Shown: positions 1 through 8,402, counted from the stretch's first letter. The stretch is 64,000 nt of DNA from Janthinobacterium sp. 17J80-10 (GCF_004114795.1 NZ_CP035311.1:1984001-2048000); one strand, 5' to 3'. The notes: generated by a model from the sequence alone, not told the origin. Numbers and translations: made by a program.

Positions 1-340
1 AGAGATCGGTTGTGGACTCGGGACAGTGCTCATAGTTGATTGTCTTTGACGGACGACGGAAAGGCCGGCTGGGTTGATCCTGGGCCGTAAAAAGCTATCA
101 TGCCATGGAATAATTCCCATGGTAAATAGTAATCACCACGATGCGAAAAACAGGCGGTTTTAGGTGAAAAAAACGTCTGATTCCCGAGAATGGCGCATGC
201 AAAAGGCAAAAATTGCCGGCCGTTGAAGTGCGAAGCAACATTTCCAAATTACAATATGCTATCTTTCCCGGAAGAACGCCTATCGTTTCAAGATATCGGC
301 ACCTGGGCCGCTTCCAATAACTACAGGACTGGACGCTTCA
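1..340. other. Upstream gap without a supported gene
   Basis: I see no gene I can support here. A short open frame runs in from the left edge and stops near base 48, so the tail of a preceding gene is possible but too short to identify. An inverted repeat with 6-bp CCATGG arms lies at 103-122. The second half of the gap is AT-richer and presumably carries the promoter of the phosphodiesterase-like gene, but I could not place a convincing -35/-10 pair. Confidence 0.5.
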
Positions 341-1105
341 ATGAAAATGCGCGTACTCGGCTGCGCTGGCGGAATTGGCGGACGCGAAAGGCTGACGACT
401 TGCCTGATAGTAGACAACGACATCCTGCTGGATGCCGGTACGGGTATTTCCAGCCTGTCGCTGGACGAGCTGGTGCAAATACGCCATGTCTTCATTACGC
501 ACAGCCATCTCGATCATGTGGCTGGCCTGGCGTTACTGGTCGATGCGGCGCAAGTCAATAAAGCTGGCGGTATCACGGTTTATGCCAACCAGAAAGTGAT
601 CGACGCGCTGAAAAAGCACCTCTTTAACTGGGTGCTCTGGCCGGATTTCAGCACCATCCCGAACGCGCAGGAGCCGGTAATGCGCTGGCAGGCAATCGAA
701 CACGACGCCACGCTGGATCTGGGCGGGCGGCGGATTACGCCATTTGCAGTCAATCATACCGCGGGATCGTCGGCGTACTGGGTGCGCGGCGCCAGCGGCG
801 GCTTCCTGTTTACAGGCGACATGGGCTCGACCCCGCAGCTATGGGCACGCCTGTCGGATGAAAAGCTGATGCGCCAGGTGATCGTCGACTGTTCCTTTAC
901 CAATGCCGACCATGCGCTCGCCGAGATGTCCCTGCATTACTGTCCGCGTACCCTGGGGCAGGACATCCGCGCGCTGGCGCCGGCGATCGAATTCCTGATC
1001 TACCACCTGAAGCCGGGGCAAGAGGACCTGATCATGCGCGAGCTCGCCGAAGAGGGTGGCCGGCCATTCACTGCAATCCACTGCGGCGACGTCTTCGAAT
1101 ACTAG
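341..1105 (+). CDS. MBL-fold metallohydrolase, cyclic-nucleotide phosphodiesterase-like
   Basis: A 254-residue cytoplasmic enzyme with the metallo-beta-lactamase fold. The metal-binding signature HSHLDH is at residues 54-59. Further likely ligands are His139 (VNHT), Asp160 (FTGDMG) and the VDCSF segment at 182-186. This set, with a glycine-rich N-terminus, is the pattern of class II 3',5'-cyclic-nucleotide phosphodiesterases rather than lactamases or RNases. Context supports cyclic-nucleotide chemistry, because a nucleotide cyclase of the same strand lies two genes downstream (2818). The gap to the next gene is only 32 bp, so the three genes may form one operon. The start at 341 has an AGGA about 12 bases upstream; a second in-frame ATG at 347 is possible. 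The substrate is inferred, not shown. Confidence 0.75.
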   Translation: MKMRVLGCAGGIGGRERLTTCLIVDNDILLDAGTGISSLSLDELVQIRHVFITHSHLDHVAGLALLVDAAQVNKAGGITVYANQKVIDALKKHLFNWVLWPDFSTIPNAQEPVMRWQAIEHDATLDLGGRRITPFAVNHTAGSSAYWVRGASGGFLFTGDMGSTPQLWARLSDEKLMRQVIVDCSFTNADHALAEMSLHYCPRTLGQDIRALAPAIEFLIYHLKPGQEDLIMRELAEEGGRPFTAIHCGDVFEY

Positions 1106-1137
1106 TGCCGTTACCCGTTACCTGAGGCTTTATCTGC

Positions 1138-2772
1138 ATGAATGCCCTGCATCCTTCCGAAGTGTCGCTGCGACTGGAGCAGTTGACCGAGCTCAGCGTC
1201 GCTCTCAGCAACAACCGTAACATCGGGCAGTTGCTGGAGCGGATACTGCGCAGCGCCAAGAGCATGACGCACGCGGACGGCGGCACGCTTTACCTCACAA
1301 GCGCGGACAACGCCAGCCTGTGCTACAGCATCGCCATCAACGACAGCCTGCGCATGTACCTTGGCGGCGCATCCGGCCAGCCGGTCAATATCCCGGGGAT
1401 TGCGCTGCACGACGCCGCCGGCCAGCCGAACCTGGGCGCGGTGGCGGCGTACGCGGCGCATACCGGCAAGTCGGTCAATATCGATAACGTGTATGAAACC
1501 GATCTGTTCAATTTTTCGGGAATGCGCCAGTTCGATGAGACTTATGGCTATCGTTCGCAGTCGCTGCTGACGGTGCCGATGAAAGACCACGAGGGTGAGC
1601 TGATCGGCGTGCTGCAGCTGATCAATGCCGGTGACGGGAAGGGTGGCGCAACCCGCCCGTTCAGCAGCACCGACCAGCGTTTCATCGAGGCGCTGGCGTC
1701 GCAGGCTGCAATCGCCATCACCAACCGGCAACTGATCGATCGCCTGGAGACCCTGTTTGAATCCTTCGTCAAGCTGATCAATATCGGCATCGATGAAAAA
1801 TCCCCGCATACCGGCAGGCATTGCGAACATGTGCCGGAGCTGACGATGATGCTGGCGGAAGCCACGCATGCCACCGAGACCGGCCCGCTGGCCGATTTTG
1901 CCATGAGCGAGCGCGACCGGCGTGAGCTGTGGCTGGCTGGCCTGCTGCACGATTGCGGCAAGATCACCACGCCTGTGCACGTGGTGGAAAAAGCCACCAA
2001 GCTGCAGACGCTGTATGACCGCATCGCGACCGTCGATACCCGTTTCGAGGTATTGAAGCGCGATGCGCGGATTCGCGCCCTGGAGGAAAAATGCGCGGCC
2101 GTGGAAAAGGGCGATGCTGCTGCTGTCGCTGCCATCGAGGTTCAGCTGAGCGAAGAAACTGCGCGCCTGGACGCTGACCGTGAGTTTCTGCGGCGCGCCA
2201 ACATCGGCGGCGAATTCATGCGGCCGGAAGACCAGGAGCGCGTGGCGCGCATCGCCGCCTGCCGCTGGGTCGGCCCCGATGGCCATGAGCGGCCCTTGCT
2301 CGACGCCGAGGAGGAAGGGAACCTGAAGATCCGCGCCGGCACGCTCAACGATGCCGAGCGCGAGATCATCAACAATCACATTGTCGTCACCATCCGCATG
2401 CTGGAGTCGCTGCCATGGCCGCGCCACCTGGAAAATGTGCCGGAATACGCCGGCGGGCACCACGAACGCATGGATGGCAAGGGATACCCGAAGGGCCTGA
2501 CGCGCGAACAGATGTCGCTGCAGGCGCGCATGATGGCCATTGCCGATATCTTTGAGGCGCTGACGGCAAAGGATCGGCCATACAAGAAAGGCAAGACCCT
2601 GTCGGAGTCCCTGCAGATACTGGGTGGCTTTTGCCAGCGCAACCATATCGATCCGGACCTGTTCGATGTGTTCGTGCGCAAGCAGGTGTATCTCGAGTAT
2701 GCCCGCAAGTTCATGGACCCGGCGCAGATTGACGACGTCGACGCCAGCACGATTCCGGGCTACGTGCCTTGA
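1138..2772 (+). CDS. GAF domain / HD-GYP phosphohydrolase
   Basis: A 544-residue soluble signalling protein. Residues about 15-200 form a GAF sensor domain (it ends in the typical ASQAAIAI helix). Residues about 210-530 form an HD-GYP domain: the HD pair is His271-Asp272 (LLHDCGK) and the GYP signature is at 441-451 (HHERMDGKGYP). Between them (about 300-400) lies a charged, helical insert, seen in some GAF/HD-GYP proteins. HD-GYP domains hydrolyse c-di-GMP or related dinucleotides, and the key residues are intact, so activity is expected. The ligand of the GAF domain is unknown. It lies between the phosphodiesterase-like and cyclase genes, so cyclic-nucleotide sensing by GAF is a reasonable but untested idea. 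Confidence 0.85.
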   Translation: MNALHPSEVSLRLEQLTELSVALSNNRNIGQLLERILRSAKSMTHADGGTLYLTSADNASLCYSIAINDSLRMYLGGASGQPVNIPGIALHDAAGQPNLGAVAAYAAHTGKSVNIDNVYETDLFNFSGMRQFDETYGYRSQSLLTVPMKDHEGELIGVLQLINAGDGKGGATRPFSSTDQRFIEALASQAAIAITNRQLIDRLETLFESFVKLINIGIDEKSPHTGRHCEHVPELTMMLAEATHATETGPLADFAMSERDRRELWLAGLLHDCGKITTPVHVVEKATKLQTLYDRIATVDTRFEVLKRDARIRALEEKCAAVEKGDAAAVAAIEVQLSEETARLDADREFLRRANIGGEFMRPEDQERVARIAACRWVGPDGHERPLLDAEEEGNLKIRAGTLNDAEREIINNHIVVTIRMLESLPWPRHLENVPEYAGGHHERMDGKGYPKGLTREQMSLQARMMAIADIFEALTAKDRPYKKGKTLSESLQILGGFCQRNHIDPDLFDVFVRKQVYLEYARKFMDPAQIDDVDASTIPGYVP

Positions 2773-2817
2773 CGCATGGCTGTTTCACCCCAGTGACCTC
2801 CAGGTAAAGGAAGCATC

Positions 2818-5082
2818 GTGCGGCATTTTCTCTCCAGGTTCGGCCTGCGCTGGCTGATCGGCTTTGCCCTGACGATGGCCGCTGCCGCCCAGGTGGTCGG
2901 TTACGTGCCGCAGAGCGTGGCAGAACATATCCAGCAGATCGACCTCGCTGTATATGACACGCGCATGAAGCTGGCCAAGCCGACGTTCGATTCGCGCATT
3001 GTCATTGTCAGCGTCGACGAGCATAGCCTGGCGGAAGTCGGACGCTGGCCGTGGAGTCGTACTGTTATTGCCCAGATGGTCGACCAGTTGTTTGACAAGT
3101 ACAAGATCAAGGCGCTTGGCTTCGACGTTACCTTTTCCGAGCCGGACAATACCTCTGGTTATGCCACGCTGGCCGCGCTGGCGCAGGATGAGTTGCGCAA
3201 CGTGCCGCAACTCGGCGACCGGTTGCAATCCCTCAGGCCAAGGCTGGATTACGATGCACGCCTGGCACGCTCCCTGGCTGGCCGGCCGGTCGTGCTTGGT
3301 TACTTCCTCTCCGATACCCTGAAGAAGGGAATGCTGCCGGCCCCTGGATTTACCATTGCCGATCTGGGCGGCTATAACGTCGACGCGCTCTCGGCGAAAG
3401 CCTATGAAGGCAACCTGGCCGAACTGCAGCAGGCTGCCAGGGCCGGCGGCTATTTCAATGCGGATTTCGACCCTGACGGCTTGCTGCGTTCCTCGCCATT
3501 GATGATGCGGGTCGGCGACGGCTATTACGAGTCACTGGCGCTGGCAACGGCGCGGGTAGCATTGGGCGCAAACCGGGTGCAACCGGTAATGCTGCAAGCC
3601 GACGGCGTGAATTCCTCGGAGGACTTGCGCGACTATGGGGTACTGGCCGCACTTGAACTCGACAGCAAGCCCTATGCCACGCTGGTACCCGTGGAACACA
3701 ACCTTGCTGCGCGAATTCAGTACCGCAGCCCCGGCGGCCCCGCAGGCGGAGCATTCCGCTATGTTTCGGCCGCGGACATCCTCAAGGGCAGGGTCGCTCC
3801 CGAGGAAATGGAAGGACGCATTGTACTGGTCGGTACGACCGCTCCCGGCCTGAATGACATGCGTACCACCCCGGTCAAGGCGGATTACCCGGGGGTGGAG
3901 GTGCATGCCAACCTGATTGCCTCGATCCTGGATGGCGATTTCAAGCAGCGCCCGGATTTCAGCGTCGCCATCGACCTGATTCAGGTAGTGCTGATTGGCG
4001 TCTTGCTGACGCTAGCCCTGTCGGCACTATCGCCGTTGTGGTCGATCCTGATCTCGATGGGCGCTGCCGCAGCGGCGATTTCCTTCAATTCCTGGATGTA
4101 CCAGTCCAACCATTACGTCCTGCCGGTGGCAACTGCCCTGGTGCTGATCCTGTGCCTGTTCATCTTCAATGTGGCCTGGGGCTACCTGTTTGAATACCGC
4201 AAGGGCCGCGCCATCGTCAACCTGTTCGGCGAATACGTCGCGCCGGAGCTGGTGGCGGAAATGGCGAAGGATCCGCAAAGTTACAGCATGGAAGGCGATC
4301 TGCGCGAGCTGACCATCATGTTTTCGGACGTGCGCGGCTTCACGACCATCTCCGAGGGCCTGGAACCGAATGCGCTGCGCGAATACGTCAACCTCTACTT
4401 GACGGCGATGTCGGAAGACATTCGCGGCAACCGGGGTACCCTCGACAAGTACATCGGCGACGCCGTCATGGCGTTCTGGGGAGCGCCCATCCCGCTGGCA
4501 AACCATGCCGCGCTGGCAGTGAAGACCGCGCTCCAGATGCAGGCAACCGCCAGCCGTCTCAACCAGGACTTCATCGCCCGCGGCTGGCCGCCGTTAAAGA
4601 TCGGCATCGGCCTCAACACCGGCGAAGTGCGCGTCGGCGACATGGGCTCGGCGGTGCGGCGCGCCTATACCGTCATGGGCGACCCGGTGAATCTGGCTTC
4701 CCGGCTGGAAGGCATTACCAAGACTTATGGGGCCGGTATCGTCGTGGGGCAGGGGACACGGGCAGCGGCGCCGGAATTCCTTTACCGCGAGCTGGACCTG
4801 GTGCGCGTCAAGGGCAAGAACGAGCCGGTGCCGATCTTCGAGCCGCTGGGACTGGCGGAGGCAGTCGAGCCTGCGTTGTGTGCTGCCGTGGCTGCCTGGC
4901 ACGCTGCGCTGGTCCTGTTCCGCTCGCAGCAATGGGATGAGGCGCAGGCTGCGATCGAAAAGCTCGCCGCCAGCCAACCGCTGGACGCCCTTTATCCTCT
5001 CTATATGAAACGGATTGCCGATTACCGTATCAATCCGCCTGGCGACGGATGGGATGCCGTGACTGTTTTCGATGTTAAATAA
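2818..5082 (+). CDS. CHASE2-domain class III adenylate/guanylate cyclase
   Basis: A 754-residue membrane enzyme starting at GTG, with AGGTAAAGGAAG just upstream. It has one N-terminal membrane helix (about 11-28), a periplasmic CHASE2 sensor (about 35-375), about three membrane helices (385-455) and a class III nucleotide cyclase domain (about 490-680). The metal-binding aspartates are present at Asp504 (FSDVRGF) and Asp548 (KYIGDAVMA), so catalysis is expected. About 75 more residues follow the cyclase domain. It makes cAMP or cGMP in response to an unknown periplasmic signal. It is the last gene of the trio and is followed by a strong terminator at 5118-5143, which separates the trio from flhDC. 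Confidence 0.88.
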   Translation: MRHFLSRFGLRWLIGFALTMAAAAQVVGYVPQSVAEHIQQIDLAVYDTRMKLAKPTFDSRIVIVSVDEHSLAEVGRWPWSRTVIAQMVDQLFDKYKIKALGFDVTFSEPDNTSGYATLAALAQDELRNVPQLGDRLQSLRPRLDYDARLARSLAGRPVVLGYFLSDTLKKGMLPAPGFTIADLGGYNVDALSAKAYEGNLAELQQAARAGGYFNADFDPDGLLRSSPLMMRVGDGYYESLALATARVALGANRVQPVMLQADGVNSSEDLRDYGVLAALELDSKPYATLVPVEHNLAARIQYRSPGGPAGGAFRYVSAADILKGRVAPEEMEGRIVLVGTTAPGLNDMRTTPVKADYPGVEVHANLIASILDGDFKQRPDFSVAIDLIQVVLIGVLLTLALSALSPLWSILISMGAAAAAISFNSWMYQSNHYVLPVATALVLILCLFIFNVAWGYLFEYRKGRAIVNLFGEYVAPELVAEMAKDPQSYSMEGDLRELTIMFSDVRGFTTISEGLEPNALREYVNLYLTAMSEDIRGNRGTLDKYIGDAVMAFWGAPIPLANHAALAVKTALQMQATASRLNQDFIARGWPPLKIGIGLNTGEVRVGDMGSAVRRAYTVMGDPVNLASRLEGITKTYGAGIVVGQGTRAAAPEFLYRELDLVRVKGKNEPVPIFEPLGLAEAVEPALCAAVAAWHAALVLFRSQQWDEAQAAIEKLAASQPLDALYPLYMKRIADYRINPPGDGWDAVTVFDVK

Positions 5083-5117
5083 GCTATAAACCGACAATTA
5101 ATTGTTGAAATAATAAT

Positions 5118-5143
5118 GGCCTGCACCTGCAGGCCTTTTTTTT
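5118..5143 (+). terminator. Rho-independent terminator after the cyclase gene
   Basis: A perfect 8-bp stem GGCCTGCA/TGCAGGCC with a CC loop (5118-5135) is followed directly by eight T residues (5136-5143). It lies 35 bp after the cyclase stop codon. Confidence 0.9.
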
Positions 5144-5175
5144 ATAAAAAAATGAAAAAAATTTGTAGAAAACCC

Positions 5176-5202
5176 TAAAGTTCCCAAAAGTGCTGCCGAT
5201 AA
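5176..5202 (+). promoter_or_regulatory. Sigma-28-type promoter 1 upstream of flhDC
   Basis: TAAAGTTC (5176-5183), an 11-bp spacer and GCCGATAA (5195-5202) match the known FliA consensus TAAA-N15-GCCGATAA. It lies about 455 bp before flhD. Its flanks resemble those of promoter 2, which suggests duplication. Confidence 0.7.
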
Positions 5203-5268
5203 CGAAAATAGAAGAGGCAAGATGGAAAGAAATTTTGGAACTTTTTTAAATTTTTTTCCTCATACCCC

Positions 5269-5295
5269 TAAAGTTTCCAAAAAGTATGCCGTAAA
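5269..5295 (+). promoter_or_regulatory. Sigma-28-type promoter 2 upstream of flhDC
   Basis: TAAAGTTT (5269-5276), an 11-bp spacer and GCCGTAAA (5288-5295). Same geometry as promoter 1 located 93 bp upstream. Transcription would begin near 5302, at a CAAGAG-C5-CTCTTG hairpin, and give a leader of about 355 nt before flhD. Confidence 0.7.
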
Positions 5296-5362
5296 TGAGA
5301 CAAGAGCCCCCCTCTTGACGATGTTTTAGAAGTTTGTTGAGCATGTTTTTAAAGAATTAAAC

Positions 5363-5387
5363 GCTGAAAAAGCAGTGGTTTTTCAGC
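5363..5387 (+). other. Hairpin in the flhDC leader
   Basis: A perfect 9-bp inverted repeat, GCTGAAAAA and TTTTTCAGC, with a 7-base loop. It would lie about 60 nt into a transcript from promoter 2. No long T-run follows, so it looks more like a leader structure or attenuator than a full terminator. Confidence 0.5.
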
Positions 5388-5508
5388 TTGATTCCGGTGA
5401 GCAAGGGTAGCAAAGCGAGCAGGTCGAATTCCCCCCGATTCCTCGCAAAGCCACGCCAGACGCCGCTTTCCACGCAAAATCAATTTGCGCTGCCATCGTT
5501 CCGCCCGA

Positions 5509-5525
5509 CGTTTGTAAGACAAACG
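5509..5525. promoter_or_regulatory. 7-bp inverted repeat in the flhDC leader
   Basis: CGTTTGT-AAG-ACAAACG, a perfect 7-3-7 inverted repeat 133 bp before the flhD start. It could be an RNA hairpin or a dyad operator. I do not recognise the binding protein. Confidence 0.4.
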
Positions 5526-5657
5526 CCTACGGGTGGACTTCGTTCGTTTCCGCCAAGAAAAACCGACTTCGACTTATTTCCGCAAAGAAAGCGCTGGATA
5601 AGAATGCATTACCGACACGACAAATTGCGTGCCGGTAACATCCAAGAAGGGGGAAAA

Positions 5658-5975
5658 ATGGATACGAACGACATGATGGCTGAAATCCGCGATGCCAACC
5701 TGAGCTACCTGATGCTGGCGCAGCAAATGATCCGCGCCGACAAACCTACCGCAATCTTTCGCCTCGGGATCAGCAGCGAAATCGCCGACCTGCTGGAAGG
5801 CTTGAACAATGCGCAGATCCTGAAGCTGGCTGGGACCAACATGATGCTGGCACGCTTTCGTTTCGATGACGGCGCCATCCTCGGCATGCTGACCAATTAC
5901 AACAAGGACCGCGCCCTGGCACACTCGCATGCGGCGATCCTGATGGCTGGCCAGCCGGTTGAAGAGATCGCCTGA
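5658..5975 (+). CDS. flhD: Flagellar master regulator subunit FlhD
   Basis: A 105-residue protein that forms the hetero-hexameric FlhD4C2 activator with FlhC and switches on class II flagellar genes. The sequence is FlhD-like throughout, with DANLSYLMLAQQMIRADK near residues 10-28 and an acidic-to-hydrophobic core after it. The start is ATG 5658, preceded by AAGGGGGAAAA. The frame is open further upstream to 5388, but those residues do not resemble FlhD and would remove this strong ribosome-binding site. flhC follows after 51 bp. Control is likely by the two upstream sigma-28-type promoters and the long leader, though an additional promoter nearer the gene cannot be excluded. Confidence 0.95.
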   Translation: MDTNDMMAEIRDANLSYLMLAQQMIRADKPTAIFRLGISSEIADLLEGLNNAQILKLAGTNMMLARFRFDDGAILGMLTNYNKDRALAHSHAAILMAGQPVEEIA

Positions 5976-6026
5976 GCGGTCTGTTCAAAATAGCGTTCAG
6001 CATAAAAGAATACACGAGGCTCGAAA

Positions 6027-6578
6027 ATGGCGAAGAAAAGTGTGGTGACAGAAGCCCAGGAAATCCGTCTGGCGATCGATCTGATTAATCTCGGCGCGCG
6101 TCTGCAGCTGCTTGAATCGGAAACCACGCTGTCGCGCGAACGTCTCCTGAAGCTTTATAAAGAATTGAAGGGCGTGTCGCCGCCGAAGGGGATGTTGCCG
6201 TTCTCGACCGACTGGTTCATTACCTGGCAGCCGAACATTCATTCGTCGTTGTATATCAATATTTATCATTACCTGGTCGAGCATGCCCATATCTCGGGCA
6301 TCGAGGCGATCATGAAAGCGTATCGCCTGTATCTCGAACAGATTGGCCCGCAAGGCGATGACGAGCCGGTGCTGTCGCTGACGCGCGCCTGGACGCTGGT
6401 GCGTTTTTTTGAAAGCAAGATGCTGCAGACCGCATGCTGCAGCGAGTGCAGCGGCCATTTTGTGGTGCATCAGCTGGATTTGCATGACAATTATGCCTGC
6501 GGTCTGTGCCACATGCCTTCACGCGCTGGCAAGACCAAGAAGGCCAAGAATTCGGCGCAGCTGGCAGTCGCAGCTTGA
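6027..6578 (+). CDS. flhC: Flagellar master regulator subunit FlhC
   Basis: A 183-residue partner of FlhD and the main DNA-contacting subunit. The zinc site near the C-terminus is intact: two CxxC pairs at Cys138/Cys141 and Cys158/Cys161, as in the enterobacterial protein. Length is normal (enterobacterial FlhC has 192 residues). It ends in a lysine-rich tail. It lies 51 bp after flhD and 49 bp before the methyltransferase gene, so the three may be cotranscribed. Betaproteobacteria commonly place flhDC next to motAB and the che operon, as here. Confidence 0.96.
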   Translation: MAKKSVVTEAQEIRLAIDLINLGARLQLLESETTLSRERLLKLYKELKGVSPPKGMLPFSTDWFITWQPNIHSSLYINIYHYLVEHAHISGIEAIMKAYRLYLEQIGPQGDDEPVLSLTRAWTLVRFFESKMLQTACCSECSGHFVVHQLDLHDNYACGLCHMPSRAGKTKKAKNSAQLAVAA

Positions 6579-6627
6579 CCCTGTTGCGCCAAGCGATAAG
6601 GTGGCCCGGGCAGGATGGCCCGGCGGC

Positions 6628-7410
6628 ATGAATCCGGCGGCAGGCCCGCTGGGGCGGCTGTGGCGCGCGCCGGCAGTGCGCGCGCTGGCGTACCAATGCA
6701 TTGCCTTTTTTGCAGGTATTTTCATGCTTGCGGCGTTCGCATCGCGTGGCTTTCCCGTGCAGTCACCTCTGGCTGCGGCCTTTCTGCAAGGCGCGCTGGC
6801 GGCGGGATTGTCCGGCTGGCGCCGCATGGCGCCGTGGTGGTTGCCAATCCAGCTACTTTTTGCGCCGGCGCTGGTAGTCATGCAGGCATTGCAGCTGCCG
6901 CCGCTGCTCTTTCTCGGATTGTTCCTGTTCCTGCTGCTGCTGTACTGGAGCAGCTTTCGCACGCAAGTGCCGTATTACCCATCTACACGTCCGGTATGGC
7001 AGGCGGTCGCCAGCTTGTTGCCACCCGATCGTCCACAACATTTCATTGATATTGGCAGCGGTTTTGGCGGAATGGCCCTGCACCTGGGCGCGCTGCGTCC
7101 CGACTGCGCGATTGCCGGCATTGAACTGGCGCCGCTGCCTTATTGGGCGAGCAGGCTGCGCGCATGGTTGCAACGCAATCGCGCGCGCTTCGTGCGTGGC
7201 GATTACCTGGACCTGGATTTCGCCAGTTACGATGTCGTGTTTGCGTATTTGTCGCCGGCAGCCATGCCTGGTTTGTGGGAAAAAGCCCACAGCGAAATGC
7301 GTTCGGGCACGCTGCTGTTGAGTTTTGAATTCACCGTCCCGGGACATGTCCCCGATCTGGAAATTATGCCGCGCCGTGACGGCGCTGTTTTATACGGCTG
7401 GCGCATGTGA
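6628..7410 (+). CDS. Membrane-anchored class I SAM-dependent methyltransferase
   Basis: A 260-residue protein. The N-terminal third is hydrophobic with about three membrane helices (roughly 18-40, 45-65 and 70-105). A Rossmann methyltransferase domain follows, with SAM motif I as DIGSGFGGMALHLG and an acidic end of strand two in IAGIELAPLPYW. The start at ATG 6628 is chosen because upstream codons overlap flhC and read as its shadow. The substrate is unknown. Its place between flhC and motA suggests motility-linked methylation, or a passenger gene kept by operon structure. No catalytic motif specific to protein, lipid or small-molecule methylation is visible. Confidence 0.7.
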   Translation: MNPAAGPLGRLWRAPAVRALAYQCIAFFAGIFMLAAFASRGFPVQSPLAAAFLQGALAAGLSGWRRMAPWWLPIQLLFAPALVVMQALQLPPLLFLGLFLFLLLLYWSSFRTQVPYYPSTRPVWQAVASLLPPDRPQHFIDIGSGFGGMALHLGALRPDCAIAGIELAPLPYWASRLRAWLQRNRARFVRGDYLDLDFASYDVVFAYLSPAAMPGLWEKAHSEMRSGTLLLSFEFTVPGHVPDLEIMPRRDGAVLYGWRM

Positions 7411-7541
7411 GCGGCGGTTTTTTAAGTTCGTTACAGAGTGTTGTACAGGCTGAATACCGCCCATAATGACACGCTATTAAGGTGTTTCCTGTGGTACATT
7501 TTCCCCTATAAGCTAAATAAAATTAAATCGGGGTACCGACC

Positions 7542-8402
7542 TTGCTAGTCATTATTGGATATGTGGTTGTCATTCTGTCGGTCTTCGGCGGTTTTATGCT
7601 GGCAGGCGGTCACCTGGCAGCCTTGTTTCAGCCGATCGAATTGCTGATGATTGGCGGGGCCGCGGTAGGCTCCTTTGTCGTCGGTAACAACGGCAAGGCC
7701 ATCAAGGCCACCCTGGCTGCCTTGCCTGGTTTGTTCAAGGGTTCGCGCTATACCAAGGCGCTCTACATGGAATTGATGACCCTGTTGTTCGAGATCCTGA
7801 GCAAGGTCCGCAAGGAGGGGTTGATGTCCATCGAAGGCGATATCGAGGCGCCGGAAGAAAGCCCGATTTTCAGCAAGTATCCGGGGGTCCTGGCGGATCA
7901 CCATATCGTCGAGTTTTTGACGGATTACCTGCGCTTGATGGTGTCCGGGAATATGGATGCCTTCCAGATTGAAAACCTCATGGATAACGAGATCGAAACG
8001 CACCACGCTGAAGGCGAGGTGCCGGCCCATTGCATTACCAAGCTTGGCGACTCCTTGCCGGCGCTGGGCATCGTTGCCTGCGTGATGGGCGTGGTGCACA
8101 CCATGGAGTCGGTCGGCTTGCCGCCCGCTGAACTGGGCATCCTGATTGCCCGTGCGCTGGTCGGCACCTTCCTTGGCATCCTGCTTGCGTACGGTTTCGT
8201 GGGGCCATTGGGAAACCTGCTTGAACAAAAGCTGCATGAATCGACCAAGATGTTCCAGTGCGTGAAAGTGACCTTGCTGGCCAGCCTGAACGGCTATGCG
8301 CCGGCACTGGCGGTGGAGTTCGGCCGCAAGGTGCTGTTCTCCACGGAGCGGCCGTCCTTCAGCGAACTGGAAGAGCACATCAAGTCTTCCAAGTCGAAAT
8401 AA
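7542..8402 (+). CDS. motA: Flagellar stator protein MotA
   Basis: A 286-residue inner-membrane stator subunit that couples proton flow to torque with MotB. It has the MotA pattern of four membrane helices (near 4-22, 33-51, 170-192 and 203-223) and a long cytoplasmic loop between helices two and three. Conserved prolines lie in the later part (SVGLPPAELG, VGPLGNLL). The start is TTG at 7542 with GGGG upstream; no ATG gives a full first helix. It is 33 bp upstream of motB. The 131-bp gap in front should hold the FlhDC-dependent promoter, but I could not define a box with confidence. Confidence 0.96.
   Translation: MLVIIGYVVVILSVFGGFMLAGGHLAALFQPIELLMIGGAAVGSFVVGNNGKAIKATLAALPGLFKGSRYTKALYMELMTLLFEILSKVRKEGLMSIEGDIEAPEESPIFSKYPGVLADHHIVEFLTDYLRLMVSGNMDAFQIENLMDNEIETHHAEGEVPAHCITKLGDSLPALGIVACVMGVVHTMESVGLPPAELGILIARALVGTFLGILLAYGFVGPLGNLLEQKLHESTKMFQCVKVTLLASLNGYAPALAVEFGRKVLFSTERPSFSELEEHIKSSKSK

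Larger units (their letters stand above)
5083..5657. other. Long regulatory gap and leader in front of flhDC
   Basis: A 575-bp stretch, strikingly AT-rich between about 5085 and 5400. It holds a terminator (5118-5143), two sigma-28-type promoters (5176-5202 and 5269-5295) and several inverted repeats: CAAGAG/CTCTTG with a C5 loop at 5301-5317, a 9-bp stem at 5363-5387 and a 7-bp stem at 5509-5525. From 5388 a frame stays open in phase with flhD, but its residues are not FlhD-like. I read it as untranslated leader of about 350 nt, a plausible target for post-transcriptional control as with other long flhDC leaders. Confidence 0.6.

Noticed and set aside
1111-2646. Long minus-strand open frame opposite the GAF/HD-GYP gene
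   Set aside because: The plus strand encodes a complete two-domain protein with intact motifs; the reverse frame has no recognisable domain.
5388-5657. In-phase open frame extending flhD upstream by 90 codons
   Set aside because: The extra residues are not FlhD-like, and a good ribosome-binding site precedes the ATG at 5658, which gives the usual length.
7411-7541. FlhDC binding box before motA
   Set aside because: A CGCTATT half-site and AT-rich text are present, but I could not match both half-sites with the right spacing, so I did not annotate it.
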